Shown: positions 41,968 to 51,282 of the stretch, piece by piece
Layout of the letters: each line of letters begins with the position of its first letter
Position numbering within the stretch: position 1 is the first letter of the stretch
Source of the DNA: Rahnella sp. AA
Lineage (GTDB): Bacteria; Pseudomonadota; Gammaproteobacteria; Enterobacterales; Enterobacteriaceae
NCBI RefSeq assembly: GCF_002834385.1
Contig: NZ_PITQ01000005.1
Span: forward strand, 1-64,000
DNA: 64,000 bases
Direction of reading: 5' to 3'
The notes under the pieces: generated by a model
Told to the model about the DNA's origin: nothing
Databases searched by the model: none
What the model saw: only the letters and a program-made list of their open reading frames with translations
Translations under genes and position numbers: made by a program

Positions 41968-44520
41968 ATGAGCAAAGTCAGACTCGCGATTATTGGTAAC
42001 GGCATGGTCGGCCATCGCTTTATCGAGGATTTGCTTGATAAAGCGGAGCCGGGTCAGTTCGATATCACGGTATTATGTGAAGAGCCGCGCGTGGCCTATG
42101 ACCGCGTCCATCTTTCCTCTTACTTTTCACACCATACCGCCGAAGAACTGTCGCTGGTTCGTGAAGGATTTTACGAAAAACACAACGTCAGCGTGCTGAT
42201 TGGCGAACGCGCCATCACGCTGAACCGCAAAGAAAAAGTGATTCATTCCAGCAGCGGTCGTACGGTGTACTACGACAAACTGATTATCGCGACCGGTTCC
42301 TACCCGTGGGTACCGCCGATCCTCGGTTCTGACGGCCAGGACTGTTTCGTTTACCGCACCATTGAAGATTTGCACGCCATCGAATCCTGCGCCCGTCGCA
42401 GCAAGCGCGGTGCCGTCGTCGGCGGCGGGTTGCTCGGTCTGGAAGCGGCGGGTGCCCTGAAAAACCTCGGCGTGGAAACGCACGTTGTTGAATTCGCACC
42501 CGGCCTGATGGCGGAACAGCTTGATGTGATGGGCGGCAGCCAGTTGCGCCAGAAAATCGAAAGCATGGGCGTGCAGGTTCACACCGCGAAAAACACCAAA
42601 CAAATCGTTCAGGGCGGAAGTTCTGCCCGCAAAACCATGGAATTCGCTGACGGCACCGCGCTGGAAGTCGATTTCATCGTGTTCTCTACCGGCATCCGTC
42701 CGCAGGACAAACTGGCGCGCCAGTGTGATCTCGAGATTGCACCGCGCGGCGGCATCGTCATTAACGACCAGTGCCAGACCAGCGATCCGGACGTTTACGC
42801 CATCGGCGAATGTGCGTCGTGGAATCAGCGTACCTTCGGTCTGGTCGCGCCGGGCTACAAAATGGCGCAGGTCACCGCAGACCATCTTCTGGGCCGCGAA
42901 AATACCTTCACCGGCGCGGACATGAGCGCCAAGCTGAAACTGCTCGGCGTTGACGTTGCAGGTATCGGCGATGCACACGCACGCACACCGGGCGCGCGAA
43001 GCTACGTCTATCTGGATGAAAGCAAAGCGTTATACAAACGTCTGGTCGTCAGCGAAGACAACAAAACGTTGCTCGGCGCGGTTCTGGTCGGCGACACCAG
43101 CGATTACGGCAATCTGTTGCAGCTGGTGCTTAACAGCATCGAGCTACCGGAAAATCCGGATGCGCTGATCCTGCCTGCCCACGCGGGCAGCGGCGGCGCA
43201 GTGATCGGCACCGACGCCCTGCCGGAAAGTGCGCAAATCTGCTCCTGTTTTGACGTCACCAAAGGCGACATCATCAAAGCGGTTCAGGGCGGCTGCCACA
43301 CCGTCGCGGCACTGAAATCCGCAACCAAAGCCGGGACCGGCTGCGGCGGTTGTATTCCGCTGGTCACCCAGGTGCTGAACGCTGAGCTAAGTAAACAGGG
43401 CATCGAAGTAAACCATCACCTGTGCGAACACTTTGCGTATTCACGTCAGGAGCTGTATCACCTGATCCGCGTTGAAGGCATCCGTTCGTTTGACGATTTG
43501 CTCAATAAATACGGCAAAGGTTATGGCTGCGAAGTGTGTAAACCGACCGTCGGTTCGCTCCTTGCCTCCTGCTGGAATGACTACGTGCTGAAAGCGCAGC
43601 ACACGCCGCTTCAGGACACCAACGACGTCTTCCTTGCCAACATGCAAAAAGACGGCACGTATTCTGTTATCCCGCGCTCACCGGGCGGCGAAATCACGCC
43701 ACAAGGCCTGATGGCGATTGGCGAAATTGCAGCGGAATATAACCTCTACACCAAAATTACCGGCTCCCAGCGCATCGGGATGTTCGGCGCACAGAAAGAC
43801 GATTTACCGGCTATCTGGCAGAAACTGATTAACGCCGGTTTCGAAACCGGTCAGGCGTATGCGAAGGCGCTGCGTATGGCAAAAACCTGCGTCGGCAGCA
43901 CATGGTGCCGCTACGGCGTCGGCGACAGCCTCGGTTTCGGCATCAGCCTGGAGAACCGTTACAAAGGTATCCGCACGCCACACAAAATGAAGTTCGGCGT
44001 GTCCGGTTGTACCCGCGAATGTTCGGAGGCACAGGGCAAAGACGTCGGGATTATTGCCACCGAAAACGGCTGGAACCTGTATGTCTGCGGCAACGGTGGT
44101 ATGAAACCGCGCCACGGCGATCTGCTGGCCGCCGATCTGGATAACGAAACGCTGCTGCGCTATCTCGACCGCTTCATGATGTTCTACATCCGCACCGCCG
44201 ATAAGTTGCAACGCACCTCGGTCTGGATGGATAACCTCGAAGGCGGCATCAGCTACCTGCGCAAGGTGATTATCGATAATAAACTTGGCCTGAACGATCA
44301 GCTGGAAGCCGAGCTGGCGCGTCTGCGTGAATCTGCGGTTTGCGAATGGCAGGAAACGCTGAACGATCCGGCGGCGCAGACCCGCTTCACGCACTTTATC
44401 AACAGCGCGCAGCGCGACCCGAACGTTCAGTTCGTGTCAGAGCGCGAACAGCACCGTCCGGCGCGCCCGGACGAACGCATTCCGGTGAAAATGATCGCCG
44501 ACGGGGAGGAAGTATTATGA
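41968..44520 (+). CDS. nirB: NADH-dependent nitrite reductase large subunit
   Basis: NirB is the cytoplasmic siroheme nitrite reductase large subunit, reducing nitrite to ammonium with NADH. The 850-residue protein has an N-terminal FAD/NAD-binding domain (IIGNGMVGHRF, VGGGLLGLEAAG) and a BFD-like [2Fe-2S] region (ICSCFDVTKGDI near residue 425, GCGGCIP). The siroheme/4Fe-4S ligands are in KTCVGSTWCRYGVGDS near 641 and SGCTRECSEAQGKD near 675. It overlaps nirD by 4 nt (ATGA). The FNR and NarL sites upstream indicate anaerobic, nitrate/nitrite-responsive expression. Confidence 0.97.
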   Translation: MSKVRLAIIGNGMVGHRFIEDLLDKAEPGQFDITVLCEEPRVAYDRVHLSSYFSHHTAEELSLVREGFYEKHNVSVLIGERAITLNRKEKVIHSSSGRTVYYDKLIIATGSYPWVPPILGSDGQDCFVYRTIEDLHAIESCARRSKRGAVVGGGLLGLEAAGALKNLGVETHVVEFAPGLMAEQLDVMGGSQLRQKIESMGVQVHTAKNTKQIVQGGSSARKTMEFADGTALEVDFIVFSTGIRPQDKLARQCDLEIAPRGGIVINDQCQTSDPDVYAIGECASWNQRTFGLVAPGYKMAQVTADHLLGRENTFTGADMSAKLKLLGVDVAGIGDAHARTPGARSYVYLDESKALYKRLVVSEDNKTLLGAVLVGDTSDYGNLLQLVLNSIELPENPDALILPAHAGSGGAVIGTDALPESAQICSCFDVTKGDIIKAVQGGCHTVAALKSATKAGTGCGGCIPLVTQVLNAELSKQGIEVNHHLCEHFAYSRQELYHLIRVEGIRSFDDLLNKYGKGYGCEVCKPTVGSLLASCWNDYVLKAQHTPLQDTNDVFLANMQKDGTYSVIPRSPGGEITPQGLMAIGEIAAEYNLYTKITGSQRIGMFGAQKDDLPAIWQKLINAGFETGQAYAKALRMAKTCVGSTWCRYGVGDSLGFGISLENRYKGIRTPHKMKFGVSGCTRECSEAQGKDVGIIATENGWNLYVCGNGGMKPRHGDLLAADLDNETLLRYLDRFMMFYIRTADKLQRTSVWMDNLEGGISYLRKVIIDNKLGLNDQLEAELARLRESAVCEWQETLNDPAAQTRFTHFINSAQRDPNVQFVSEREQHRPARPDERIPVKMIADGEEVL

Positions 44521-44867
44521 GCCAGTGGTTAACGCTTTGTTCTGTTGAGCAAATCCTGCCGGGCTGCGGCGTTTGTGCGCTGGCGGGTGATCAGCAGGTT
44601 GCGTTGTTCCGTCCTTACGCTGATGAGCAGATTTTCGCGCTGTCGAATATCGATCCCTTCGCCAAATCAAGCGTGCTTTCACGCGGGATTATTGCGGAAC
44701 ATCAGGGCGAATTATGGGTCGCCAGCCCGCTGAAAAAACAGCATTTTCGCCTGACGGATGGTTTGTGTATGGAAGACGATACGCATTCGATTCCGGCCTT
44801 TGAGGTTCGTGTTCAGGGCGGCAATGTGGAAATCAATACCGCCAGCCTTCACGCAGAAACCTGCTAA
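44517..44867 (+). CDS. nirD: NADH-dependent nitrite reductase small subunit
   Basis: NirD is the 116-residue small subunit that completes the cytoplasmic NADH-nitrite reductase. It has a Rieske-like fold (LPGCGVCALAGDQQVALFRP near residue 14) but lacks the full cluster-binding Cys-His set, as is normal for NirD. The ATG overlaps the nirB stop. It is slightly longer than the 108-residue E. coli subunit. The nitrite transporter gene nirC, which follows in E. coli, is absent; cysG begins after 60 nt. Confidence 0.95.
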   Translation: MSQWLTLCSVEQILPGCGVCALAGDQQVALFRPYADEQIFALSNIDPFAKSSVLSRGIIAEHQGELWVASPLKKQHFRLTDGLCMEDDTHSIPAFEVRVQGGNVEINTASLHAETC

Positions 44868-44881
44868 ACTCCGCGCCTTTC

Positions 44882-44901
44882 ACGCCGCCTTCGGGCGGCG
44901 T
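44882..44901 (+). other. TTCG-loop hairpin between nirD and cysG
   Basis: ACGCCGCC-TTCG-GGCGGCGT is an 8-bp perfect stem with an exceptionally stable UUCG-type tetraloop. It is followed by TGTTATC and not a T-run, so it may only partly terminate, or may protect the upstream mRNA from 3' decay. It separates nirD from cysG. Confidence 0.6.
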
Positions 44902-44927
44902 TGTTATCTGCTTTCGGGAACGTCGTC

Positions 44928-46310
44928 ATGGATTATTTGCCCCTCTTTTGTCAGTTAAAAAACAGAGCCTGTCTGCTGGTGGGCGCCGGTGACGTTGCCG
45001 AACGCAAAGCCCGTTTGCTGCTCGATGCCGGTGCGAAACTGACGGTCAACGCCCTCACCTTCACGTCGCAATTTCAGATTTGGGCAGACGAAGGCAAAGT
45101 CCGCCTGCTGAAAGGCGAATTCTCGCCGCTGCTGGTCGATGAAAAGTGGCTGGTCATTGCCGCGACGGATTCTGATTTAGTGAATCAGGAAGTCAGTGAA
45201 GCCGCCGAGCAACGCCGCGTTTTCTGTAATGTGGTGGACGCGCCGGAAAGCGCGAGCGTGATTATGCCGTCGATTATTGACCGTTCGCCGCTGATGATCG
45301 CCGTCTCTTCCGGCGGCAATGCGCCGGTTCTGGCGCGCCTGTTACGCGAACGCCTGGAATCCATTTTGCCACAGCATCTGGGCAAACTGGCGCAGGTCGC
45401 GGGCGGATTGCGCTCGCGGGTCAAAGCGCAGTTCAGTGAGATGTCCGACCGCCGTCGCTGGTGGGAAAAGCTGTTTAATCATCATCGTCTGGCGCAATCA
45501 CTGGCCAATAATGACGACGTGCAAAGCGGGCAATATCTCGAAGAATTATTCAGTGAGCCGGTGGATAAACACGGTGAAGTGATTCTGGTCGGTGCCGGGC
45601 CGGGTGATGCCGGTCTGCTAACGCTCAAAGGTTTGCAGCAAATGCAGCTGGCTGATGTGGTGGTTTACGACCGGCTGGTTTCCGACGGCGTGCTGAATCT
45701 GGTGCGCCGGGACGCCGAGCGCATTTTCGTCGGCAAACGCGCCGGGCACCATTGCGTTCCTCAGGAACGTATCAACGAAATTCTGCTGGAACAGGCGCAA
45801 ATGGGTAAACGCGTTGTGCGCCTGAAAGGGGGTGATCCGTTTATCTTTGGCCGCGGCGGCGAAGAACTGGAAGCGCTGAAAGCCGCGGGCATCGCGTTTT
45901 CCGTCGTGCCGGGCATCACGGCCGCCTCGGGCTGTTCGGCCTACAGCGGCATTCCGCTGACGCACCGCGATCATGCGCAAAGCGTACGGTTAATCACCGG
46001 CCACGCCAGACAGGACGGCGCACTCGACTGGGCGTGTCTGGCGCAGGGTCAGCAAACGCTGGTGTTTTATATGGGGCTGACACAGGCGGCCGAGATCCAA
46101 CGGCGTCTGCTGGAAAACGGTCTGCCAGCACAAACGCCTGTCGCGCTGGTCGAAAACGGCACCAGTCAGCAACAGCGCGTCGTCACCGGAAACCTGACTG
46201 ACCTCGAAAATCTGGCCAAACAGGTGCAAAGCCCGAGCCTGATTATCGTCGGCAGCGTGGTCAGCCTGCGCCCGAAACTCAACTGGTTTGCCAGTGAGAC
46301 ATGTCTGTAA
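44928..46310 (+). CDS. cysG: Siroheme synthase CysG
   Basis: CysG is a trifunctional enzyme that makes siroheme, the cofactor of NirB and sulfite reductase. The N-terminal module (about 1-200, [20 protein letters not shown]) is the NAD-dependent precorrin-2 dehydrogenase and ferrochelatase. The C-terminal module (about 215-460) is uroporphyrinogen-III methyltransferase, with [36 protein letters not shown] and the late [14 protein letters not shown]. The ATG at 44928 gives 460 residues ([12 protein letters not shown]). Placement after nirBD is logical because NirB needs siroheme. Confidence 0.97.
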   Translation: MDYLPLFCQLKNRACLLVGAGDVAERKARLLLDAGAKLTVNALTFTSQFQIWADEGKVRLLKGEFSPLLVDEKWLVIAATDSDLVNQEVSEAAEQRRVFCNVVDAPESASVIMPSIIDRSPLMIAVSSGGNAPVLARLLRERLESILPQHLGKLAQVAGGLRSRVKAQFSEMSDRRRWWEKLFNHHRLAQSLANNDDVQSGQYLEELFSEPVDKHGEVILVGAGPGDAGLLTLKGLQQMQLADVVVYDRLVSDGVLNLVRRDAERIFVGKRAGHHCVPQERINEILLEQAQMGKRVVRLKGGDPFIFGRGGEELEALKAAGIAFSVVPGITAASGCSAYSGIPLTHRDHAQSVRLITGHARQDGALDWACLAQGQQTLVFYMGLTQAAEIQRRLLENGLPAQTPVALVENGTSQQQRVVTGNLTDLENLAKQVQSPSLIIVGSVVSLRPKLNWFASETCL

Positions 46311-46354
46311 CCGCCTTCCGCTCAAAAAAACTCCATTTATTTTTCTAATCAATT

Positions 46355-46390
46355 CAGAGAAGTGAGATTCATTTCACTTCTCTGTCTTTA
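46355..46390 (+). terminator. Likely terminator of the nirB-nirD-cysG unit
   Basis: CAGAGAAGTGA (46355-46365) pairs with TCACTTCTCTG (46374-46384) to form an 11-bp perfect stem with an 8-nt loop, followed by TCTTTAATT. The T-run is imperfect. It begins 45 nt after the cysG stop, inside an AT-rich gap of 239 nt. Confidence 0.6.
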
Positions 46391-46549
46391 ATTATAAGAA
46401 AATTCTCATAACAGAATATAATTCCTTATACATTGCAACTCACAACTAAAAATCAAAATAATAATCGATGTGAAATGGAATATTCAGAATCTTAAACTTA
46501 AACTTTAATTACGCCGACTGTGGCGTATTCTCCCGTGGAGGGTCAAATC

Positions 46550-47695
46550 ATGCGCCATACCATTCATGTTGGTCATGTAAACAAGATTGCTTTGGCAATC
46601 TTAGTCGCCCTGTCACTGGCTGCCTGTAGCGGCAGTGGCGGCGGCGGTTCTTCTCATACGGCAAAAACGTCCACCACCGGCTCGGCAACGACCGGAGACG
46701 GGACAACAACAGGCAGTGACGGCACCACGACAGCCGGGAACGGAACCGGAACAACGACGACCGGTGACGGAACCACCACAACAGGCAATGGAACAGGTAC
46801 AGGAACAGGAACCGGGACAGGAACCGGGACAGGAACCGGAACCGGAACCGGAACAACATCCACCACACTCGCTACCGGCACCATCCTGAGCAGTGCGGGT
46901 GGCGCAGTCAGTGGCCTGGGGACACAAGTCAGCAGTATCGCCAGCCAGACACCCATCAGTAATATTCCGGTCGCAGGCACTGGCGTCGTCACCATCATCG
47001 ACAGCGCCGGGAATGCGGTAACTTCCGTGGGCAGCGGCATTCAAAACGGGATTGGCCAGCTAGGCACCAATCCGAATGCCATCGGCACCACGGTCGCAGG
47101 CGTGCCAAAAGCCGTGGCTGATTTAGGCACCGGCGTATCCGGTCTTGGAACTTCCCTTGCGGCTAACACCGCCGGAACACCGCTGGGTGGCGTAACCGGT
47201 GCGACGGGCGGTCTGGTGAATAACGTCGGGTCACTGGTTACCACGACCGGCAACGGTCTGGCGCAAAACGTGCAGAGCGGCGCGCTTTCCGGCGTCACGA
47301 CGGCAGCAACGGGCATCGTGACGCCGGTTGTCGCCAATGTACAAACCACCACGCAAACCGTGGGCGGAGCGACCGGTTTAGGCACGCCCGTTAACGGCTT
47401 GCTGAATCAGGTGGGCGGCGCGGTCAGCTCCATCGGAACACAGGTCTCTACCAGCACACCCGCGCTGGCCGGCCTGGGCACCGTCGTGACCGATACCGGC
47501 CAGGCGGTGTCAAAAACCGGCACCATACTGGTTCCGGCCAGCAGCACAACGACCACAACCGCCAGTAATTCGGGGGGGATTTCCGCAGGCGCAGGTGCCT
47601 CGCTCACGCAATCAGGCGGTTTGATTGCGGGCGTAGGAACCACGCTGGGGACTGTCACCGGCGGACTCGGACTGAAATTGAATAAAACACAATAG
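46550..47695 (+). CDS. Gly/Thr-repeat lipoprotein beside a TpsB transporter
   Basis: A 381-residue predicted lipoprotein. The signal sequence ends in the lipobox LSLAAC with Cys26, so residues from 26 on would be anchored by lipid. Residues 30-80 are Gly/Thr/Ser-rich, residues 81-102 are eleven uninterrupted Gly-Thr units, and the rest is low in charged and aromatic residues. A module GGAVSGLGTQVS near residue 117 recurs as GGAVSSIGTQVS near 289, each followed by TP and a GxAV stretch. PGAP-style names for such proteins are collagen-like. No TpsA secretion domain is seen. The ATG at 46550 has GGAGGG upstream. Function unknown. Confidence 0.8.
   Translation: MRHTIHVGHVNKIALAILVALSLAACSGSGGGGSSHTAKTSTTGSATTGDGTTTGSDGTTTAGNGTGTTTTGDGTTTTGNGTGTGTGTGTGTGTGTGTGTGTTSTTLATGTILSSAGGAVSGLGTQVSSIASQTPISNIPVAGTGVVTIIDSAGNAVTSVGSGIQNGIGQLGTNPNAIGTTVAGVPKAVADLGTGVSGLGTSLAANTAGTPLGGVTGATGGLVNNVGSLVTTTGNGLAQNVQSGALSGVTTAATGIVTPVVANVQTTTQTVGGATGLGTPVNGLLNQVGGAVSSIGTQVSTSTPALAGLGTVVTDTGQAVSKTGTILVPASSTTTTTASNSGGISAGAGASLTQSGGLIAGVGTTLGTVTGGLGLKLNKTQ
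46790..46855 (+). repeat. Hexanucleotide minisatellite (eleven GGNACN units)
   Basis: Eleven consecutive 6-bp units of the form GGA/T/G-AC-A/C encode (Gly-Thr)11. The unit length is a multiple of three, so gain or loss of units changes protein length without frameshift. Degenerate Gly-Thr units continue upstream of this tract. Confidence 0.9.
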
Positions 47696-47709
47696 GTTAT
47701 TGCTGTAAA

Positions 47710-47743
47710 AAGCCCGCTGTCCGGACATCCGGGGAGCGGGCTT
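47710..47743 (+). terminator. Hairpin between the lipoprotein gene and the TpsB gene
   Basis: AAGCCCGCT (47710-47718) pairs with AGCGGGCTT (47735-47743), with a TCCGGA-containing loop. No T-run follows (CTACCTCGGGG), so it is likely partial termination or mRNA stabilisation between the two genes. Confidence 0.5.
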
Positions 47744-47789
47744 CTACCTCGGGGTTCCAACTTTTGCCTGTGCGCTCAAAGGAATGTTT

Positions 47790-49502
47790 ATGAGAATAAA
47801 ATCCTGCATAGTGGCTTTATTGGGTTCTGCCATTGGTTACAGTTCGGCAGATATGTTTCCTACTCTGATCGACCCGAATAACCCGGCCAGGCTGGCTCAG
47901 CCTATTTCCCAGCCGCCGGTCAAATCGCAAAAAATAGATTTACCCGCGCAAAAATCTGCACCCGATTTAACCCCACAGACATTGATCGACGTGAAGCACA
48001 TCCAGTTCGTTGGCGGCACGCAATATCCGCTGGATTCACTGGCTGCGCCTTTCGCCCCTTTCGTTGGCAAGAAAGTACCACTTTCGCAGCTATTGGCAGC
48101 CACGGACGAGATTACCCGGCGTTACCACAAAGACGGATTTGTCCTCTCCTATGCGTACATTCCGGCAGATAATTTCAAAGATGGCGTGGTGAAAATCGGG
48201 CTGGTTGAAGGGTATATTTCCGGCACGCAAATCCACAGCGATAATCAGCAGGTCGGACGCTGGCTGAGCAAACTGTCGCAGCACATCATGGCGGATAAAC
48301 CGCTGACGCAAGATACCTTCGAGCGCTACACCATACTCATGGAACGCACCCCGGACACGAAAGTCACCGCCTCAGCCAATAATCCGGACAATATCTACGG
48401 CGCTACCGTGCTCAATGTGCAGGCTTTACGCCCGCGTAACTGGAACATTCAAACTGCGGTCGATACGCGTAAAGGCGACAGTTCCGCCGTGGTAAACGCC
48501 ACACTCAGCGGCCTGAGTACCTACGGCGAACAACTGGGAATTGCGACGTTAATCCCGCTGGAAAGCGGCACACGGAAAACCTATGCCGGTCTGAACTATC
48601 AGCAGTATCTCGGTGACGACGGGCTGCTGATGCAGCTCAAAGGCAGTTATTACCAGCAGAAAGACAAAGACTACAACACCATTTTATCGCTGCCGAACGG
48701 CATTACCGTCGGTTCGCAGAATACCCAGACGCAATACAACGGCGGCGTTGTCTTCAGTTACCCGCTGGAGCTGACGCGCAAGAAACAATGGACGATCAGC
48801 GGCGAACTGGACTATCTCGATAAGAAATACGACTACGATTTGTGGGCAAAGCTCGGCAATCAGCAGATACAGTTACCTTCAGTCAATCAGCGGGTGCGTT
48901 ACCCGGCAGCAGAACTGTCACTGAATGGCTATCGCGAATACGATCAGGCTTACTGGAGCACGAAATTTAATGTCCGTCAGGGGATCGACGGGTTAGGCGC
49001 GACGAACTCCACACCCAATGCTGACCTGTCGTTTACCCGCTGGAAATTCAACGGCGACGCCGCATATCTGTTCGACAAAAAATGGCGGCTCAGTACGTCG
49101 GTCGAAGGTGACTGGTCAGACAATGACTTACCGGAGCCGGAACGGGTGAATTTTGGCGCACTGCATTACGGACGTGGTTATCCGGACAGCGATGCACAAG
49201 GTGATTACGGCGTCGGCGGGCAGGTTGAGCTGCGCTACATCCACAATCTGGAGCAAGGAGACTGGCTGAAAACCATCCAGCCTTATGCGGTGATCGACGG
49301 GGCACATACGGAATTTAATCAGGCAGGGCTGCCGAAACAGAATCTGTCATCTTATGCGCTGGGTGTGATGTTTGGCGATAACCGTCACTACACGCTATCG
49401 GTGGAAGCCGCGCGGCCTATTGGCGATGTGCCGCTCGACAGCAATTCCCGCGACTGGCGCTACAACGCGACGTTTACCTACAACTTCAGCGCCGGTTCTT
49501 AG
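47790..49502 (+). CDS. ShlB/FhaC-type two-partner secretion outer-membrane transporter
   Basis: A 570-residue TpsB protein of the Omp85 superfamily. A signal peptide (MRIKSCIVALLGSAIGYSSA) is followed by a short Pro-rich region. A POTRA_2-like domain starts near residue 63 (IDVKHIQFVGGTQYPLDSL) and includes RRYHKDGFVLSYAYIP. A C-terminal beta-barrel has the lid-loop motif YGRGYPDSDAQGD near residue 458 and ends with alternating hydrophobic residues NATFTYNF. Such proteins export a TpsA exoprotein from the periplasm. No TpsA gene is adjacent; the lipoprotein upstream is the only candidate partner. The ATG at 47790, not 47784, fits the AAAGGA spacing. Confidence 0.87.
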   Translation: MRIKSCIVALLGSAIGYSSADMFPTLIDPNNPARLAQPISQPPVKSQKIDLPAQKSAPDLTPQTLIDVKHIQFVGGTQYPLDSLAAPFAPFVGKKVPLSQLLAATDEITRRYHKDGFVLSYAYIPADNFKDGVVKIGLVEGYISGTQIHSDNQQVGRWLSKLSQHIMADKPLTQDTFERYTILMERTPDTKVTASANNPDNIYGATVLNVQALRPRNWNIQTAVDTRKGDSSAVVNATLSGLSTYGEQLGIATLIPLESGTRKTYAGLNYQQYLGDDGLLMQLKGSYYQQKDKDYNTILSLPNGITVGSQNTQTQYNGGVVFSYPLELTRKKQWTISGELDYLDKKYDYDLWAKLGNQQIQLPSVNQRVRYPAAELSLNGYREYDQAYWSTKFNVRQGIDGLGATNSTPNADLSFTRWKFNGDAAYLFDKKWRLSTSVEGDWSDNDLPEPERVNFGALHYGRGYPDSDAQGDYGVGGQVELRYIHNLEQGDWLKTIQPYAVIDGAHTEFNQAGLPKQNLSSYALGVMFGDNRHYTLSVEAARPIGDVPLDSNSRDWRYNATFTYNFSAGS

Positions 49503-49512
49503 TGCGAAAAAC

Positions 49513-49544
49513 AAAAAAGCCACGTCCCGAAGGCGTGGCTTTTG
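49513..49544. terminator. Bidirectional terminator between the TpsB gene and trpS
   Basis: AAAAGCCACG (49515-49524) pairs with CGTGGCTTTT (49534-49543) around TCCCGAAGG. Flanking A and T tracts serve transcription from both sides. Confidence 0.9.
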
Positions 49545-49565
49545 ATTTTCATACTCAATCAGCGA

Positions 49566-50582
49566 TTAAGGTGCAGTCACAAAACCAATAGCCTCATAGG
49601 CTTTTGCCAGCGTCACTTTTGCGCGCGCGCGGGCTTTCTCAGCGCCTTCACGCATCACTTCCTGCAGGTAAGCTTCGTCGTTACGGAAACGGTGATAACG
49701 CTCCTGTACTTCGGTCAGCATGCCGGCAACCGCTTCGGCGACAGCACCTTTCAGATGACCATACATCTGGCCTTCGAACTGGGCTTCCAGTTCCGGGATC
49801 GCTTTGCCGGTCACGCCTGAAAGGATATCCAGCAGGTTAGACACGCCCGGCTTATTTTTCACGTCATATCGCACGACAGGCGGCTCTTCTGAGTCGGTCA
49901 TTGCGCTTTTGATTTTTTTGGTCACCGCTTTCGGATCTTCCAGCAGGCCGATCACGTTTTTACGGTTGTCATCCGACTTAGACATCTTCTTCGTCGGTTC
50001 CTGCAATGACATCACGCGCGCACCGGATTTAGGAATAAATGGCTCAGGCACGGTAAACACATCACCATACAATGCATTGAAACGGCTCGCGATATCACGG
50101 CTCAGCTCCAGATGCTGCTTCTGGTCTTCACCGACCGGCACCTGATTTGTCTGGTACAGCAGAATATCCGCCGCCATCAGCACCGGGTAATCAAACAGAC
50201 CCGCGGTGATGCTTTCGCTGTTGGACGTTTCGTAACGCGCGGATTTGTCCTTGAACTGCGTCATACGACCCAGTTCGCCAAAATAGGTATAACAGTTCAG
50301 CGCCCAGCTCAGCTGGGAATGCTCAGGAACATGAGACTGGACGAAGATGGTACTTTTCTTCGGATCAATGCCGACAGCAAGATAAAGCGCCAGAGTATCA
50401 AGCGTCGCTTTACGCAGCTGAACAGGATCCTGACGGACGGTGATCGCGTGCAAATCGACGATGCAGTAAATGCACTCGTAATCGTCCTGCATCTGGACCC
50501 ATTGACGCAGCGCACCCATGTAGTTGCCAATGGTCAGTTCACCGGAGGGCTGTGCGCCACTAAATACGATGGGTTTACTCAT
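49566..50582 (-). CDS. trpS: Tryptophanyl-tRNA synthetase
   Basis: TrpS charges tRNA-Trp with tryptophan. The 338-residue class I synthetase has the HIGH-like motif [13 protein letters not shown] at about residues 12-24 and [12 protein letters not shown] near 197. It follows gph by 1 nt and is last in the minus-strand cluster damX-dam-rpe-gph-trpS. It is slightly longer than E. coli TrpS (334). Confidence 0.97.
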   Translation of the reverse strand: MSKPIVFSGAQPSGELTIGNYMGALRQWVQMQDDYECIYCIVDLHAITVRQDPVQLRKATLDTLALYLAVGIDPKKSTIFVQSHVPEHSQLSWALNCYTYFGELGRMTQFKDKSARYETSNSESITAGLFDYPVLMAADILLYQTNQVPVGEDQKQHLELSRDIASRFNALYGDVFTVPEPFIPKSGARVMSLQEPTKKMSKSDDNRKNVIGLLEDPKAVTKKIKSAMTDSEEPPVVRYDVKNKPGVSNLLDILSGVTGKAIPELEAQFEGQMYGHLKGAVAEAVAGMLTEVQERYHRFRNDEAYLQEVMREGAEKARARAKVTLAKAYEAIGFVTAP

Positions 50583-50583
50583 T

Positions 50584-51282
50584 TTATGCTTCCTGATCTT
50601 TTAAAGATGACAGCCCCAGAGTGGGCAAAAGGTCGGCGAAATGATCCAGCACGCGATCGGGTTTAGTCAGCGCGATAGATTCACCGTAGTTATAGCCGTA
50701 AGTCATGCCCACACAAGGGCAGCCCGCCGCCTGGGCACAATGAATATCGTTGCGGGAATCGCCCACAAATACCATTTCACTGGCACGAAGACCGAGTTTT
50801 CCCAGCATCAGATAGACCGGTGCCGGATGCGGTTTTTTCACCACGACGTCATCCCCGCCAATCACCAGCGAGAAATAACTGTCGATGCCCAGTGCTGCAA
50901 GCAGAGGCGCGATAAACGGCGTGGGTTTGTTGGTGACCAGCCCTAATGGCAGATCCAGCGCCGCCAGTGCGGCCAGCGTTTCTTTCACCTGCGGGTATAA
51001 ACGGCTACCTGAAGCGGCAGTCTCAGCGTAGTAATGGTCAAACTTATCGCGCACTTTTTGCAGGAACTCTGGTGACAAATCACCTTCAGCCCAGCGAACC
51101 GCACGCTCAACCATCACATCGGCGCCGTTACCAATCCAGGTGCTCAGACGTTCAACGCCTGCGGCCGGTAAACCAACATCACGCAGCGCCAGATCAACCG
51201 CTTCGGAAAGGCCCGGTGCGCTGTCGACCAGCGTACCGTCTAAATCAAACGCAATGCCGCGTGCAATAAGAGGCTCAGTCAT
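50584..51282 (-). CDS. gph: Phosphoglycolate phosphatase
   Basis: Gph removes phosphate from 2-phosphoglycolate, which arises in repair of oxidised DNA ends. The 232-residue HAD-family enzyme has motif [13 protein letters not shown] near residue 12, the threonine motif LVTNKP near 120, and motif [14 protein letters not shown] near 179. From the ATG at 51282 it starts [16 protein letters not shown]. The longer frame would run into rpe. It overlaps rpe by 8 nt and lies 1 nt from trpS. It is shorter than the 252-residue E. coli enzyme, mainly at the C-terminus. Confidence 0.94.
   Translation of the reverse strand: MTEPLIARGIAFDLDGTLVDSAPGLSEAVDLALRDVGLPAAGVERLSTWIGNGADVMVERAVRWAEGDLSPEFLQKVRDKFDHYYAETAASGSRLYPQVKETLAALAALDLPLGLVTNKPTPFIAPLLAALGIDSYFSLVIGGDDVVVKKPHPAPVYLMLGKLGLRASEMVFVGDSRNDIHCAQAAGCPCVGMTYGYNYGESIALTKPDRVLDHFADLLPTLGLSSLKDQEA

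Noticed and set aside
46790-46855. CRISPR-like array
   Set aside because: Units are 6 bp with no spacers and encode Gly-Thr in frame.
46654-47040. Valine/proline-repeat frame on the minus strand
   Set aside because: It is the shadow of the Gly-Thr minisatellite on the other strand.
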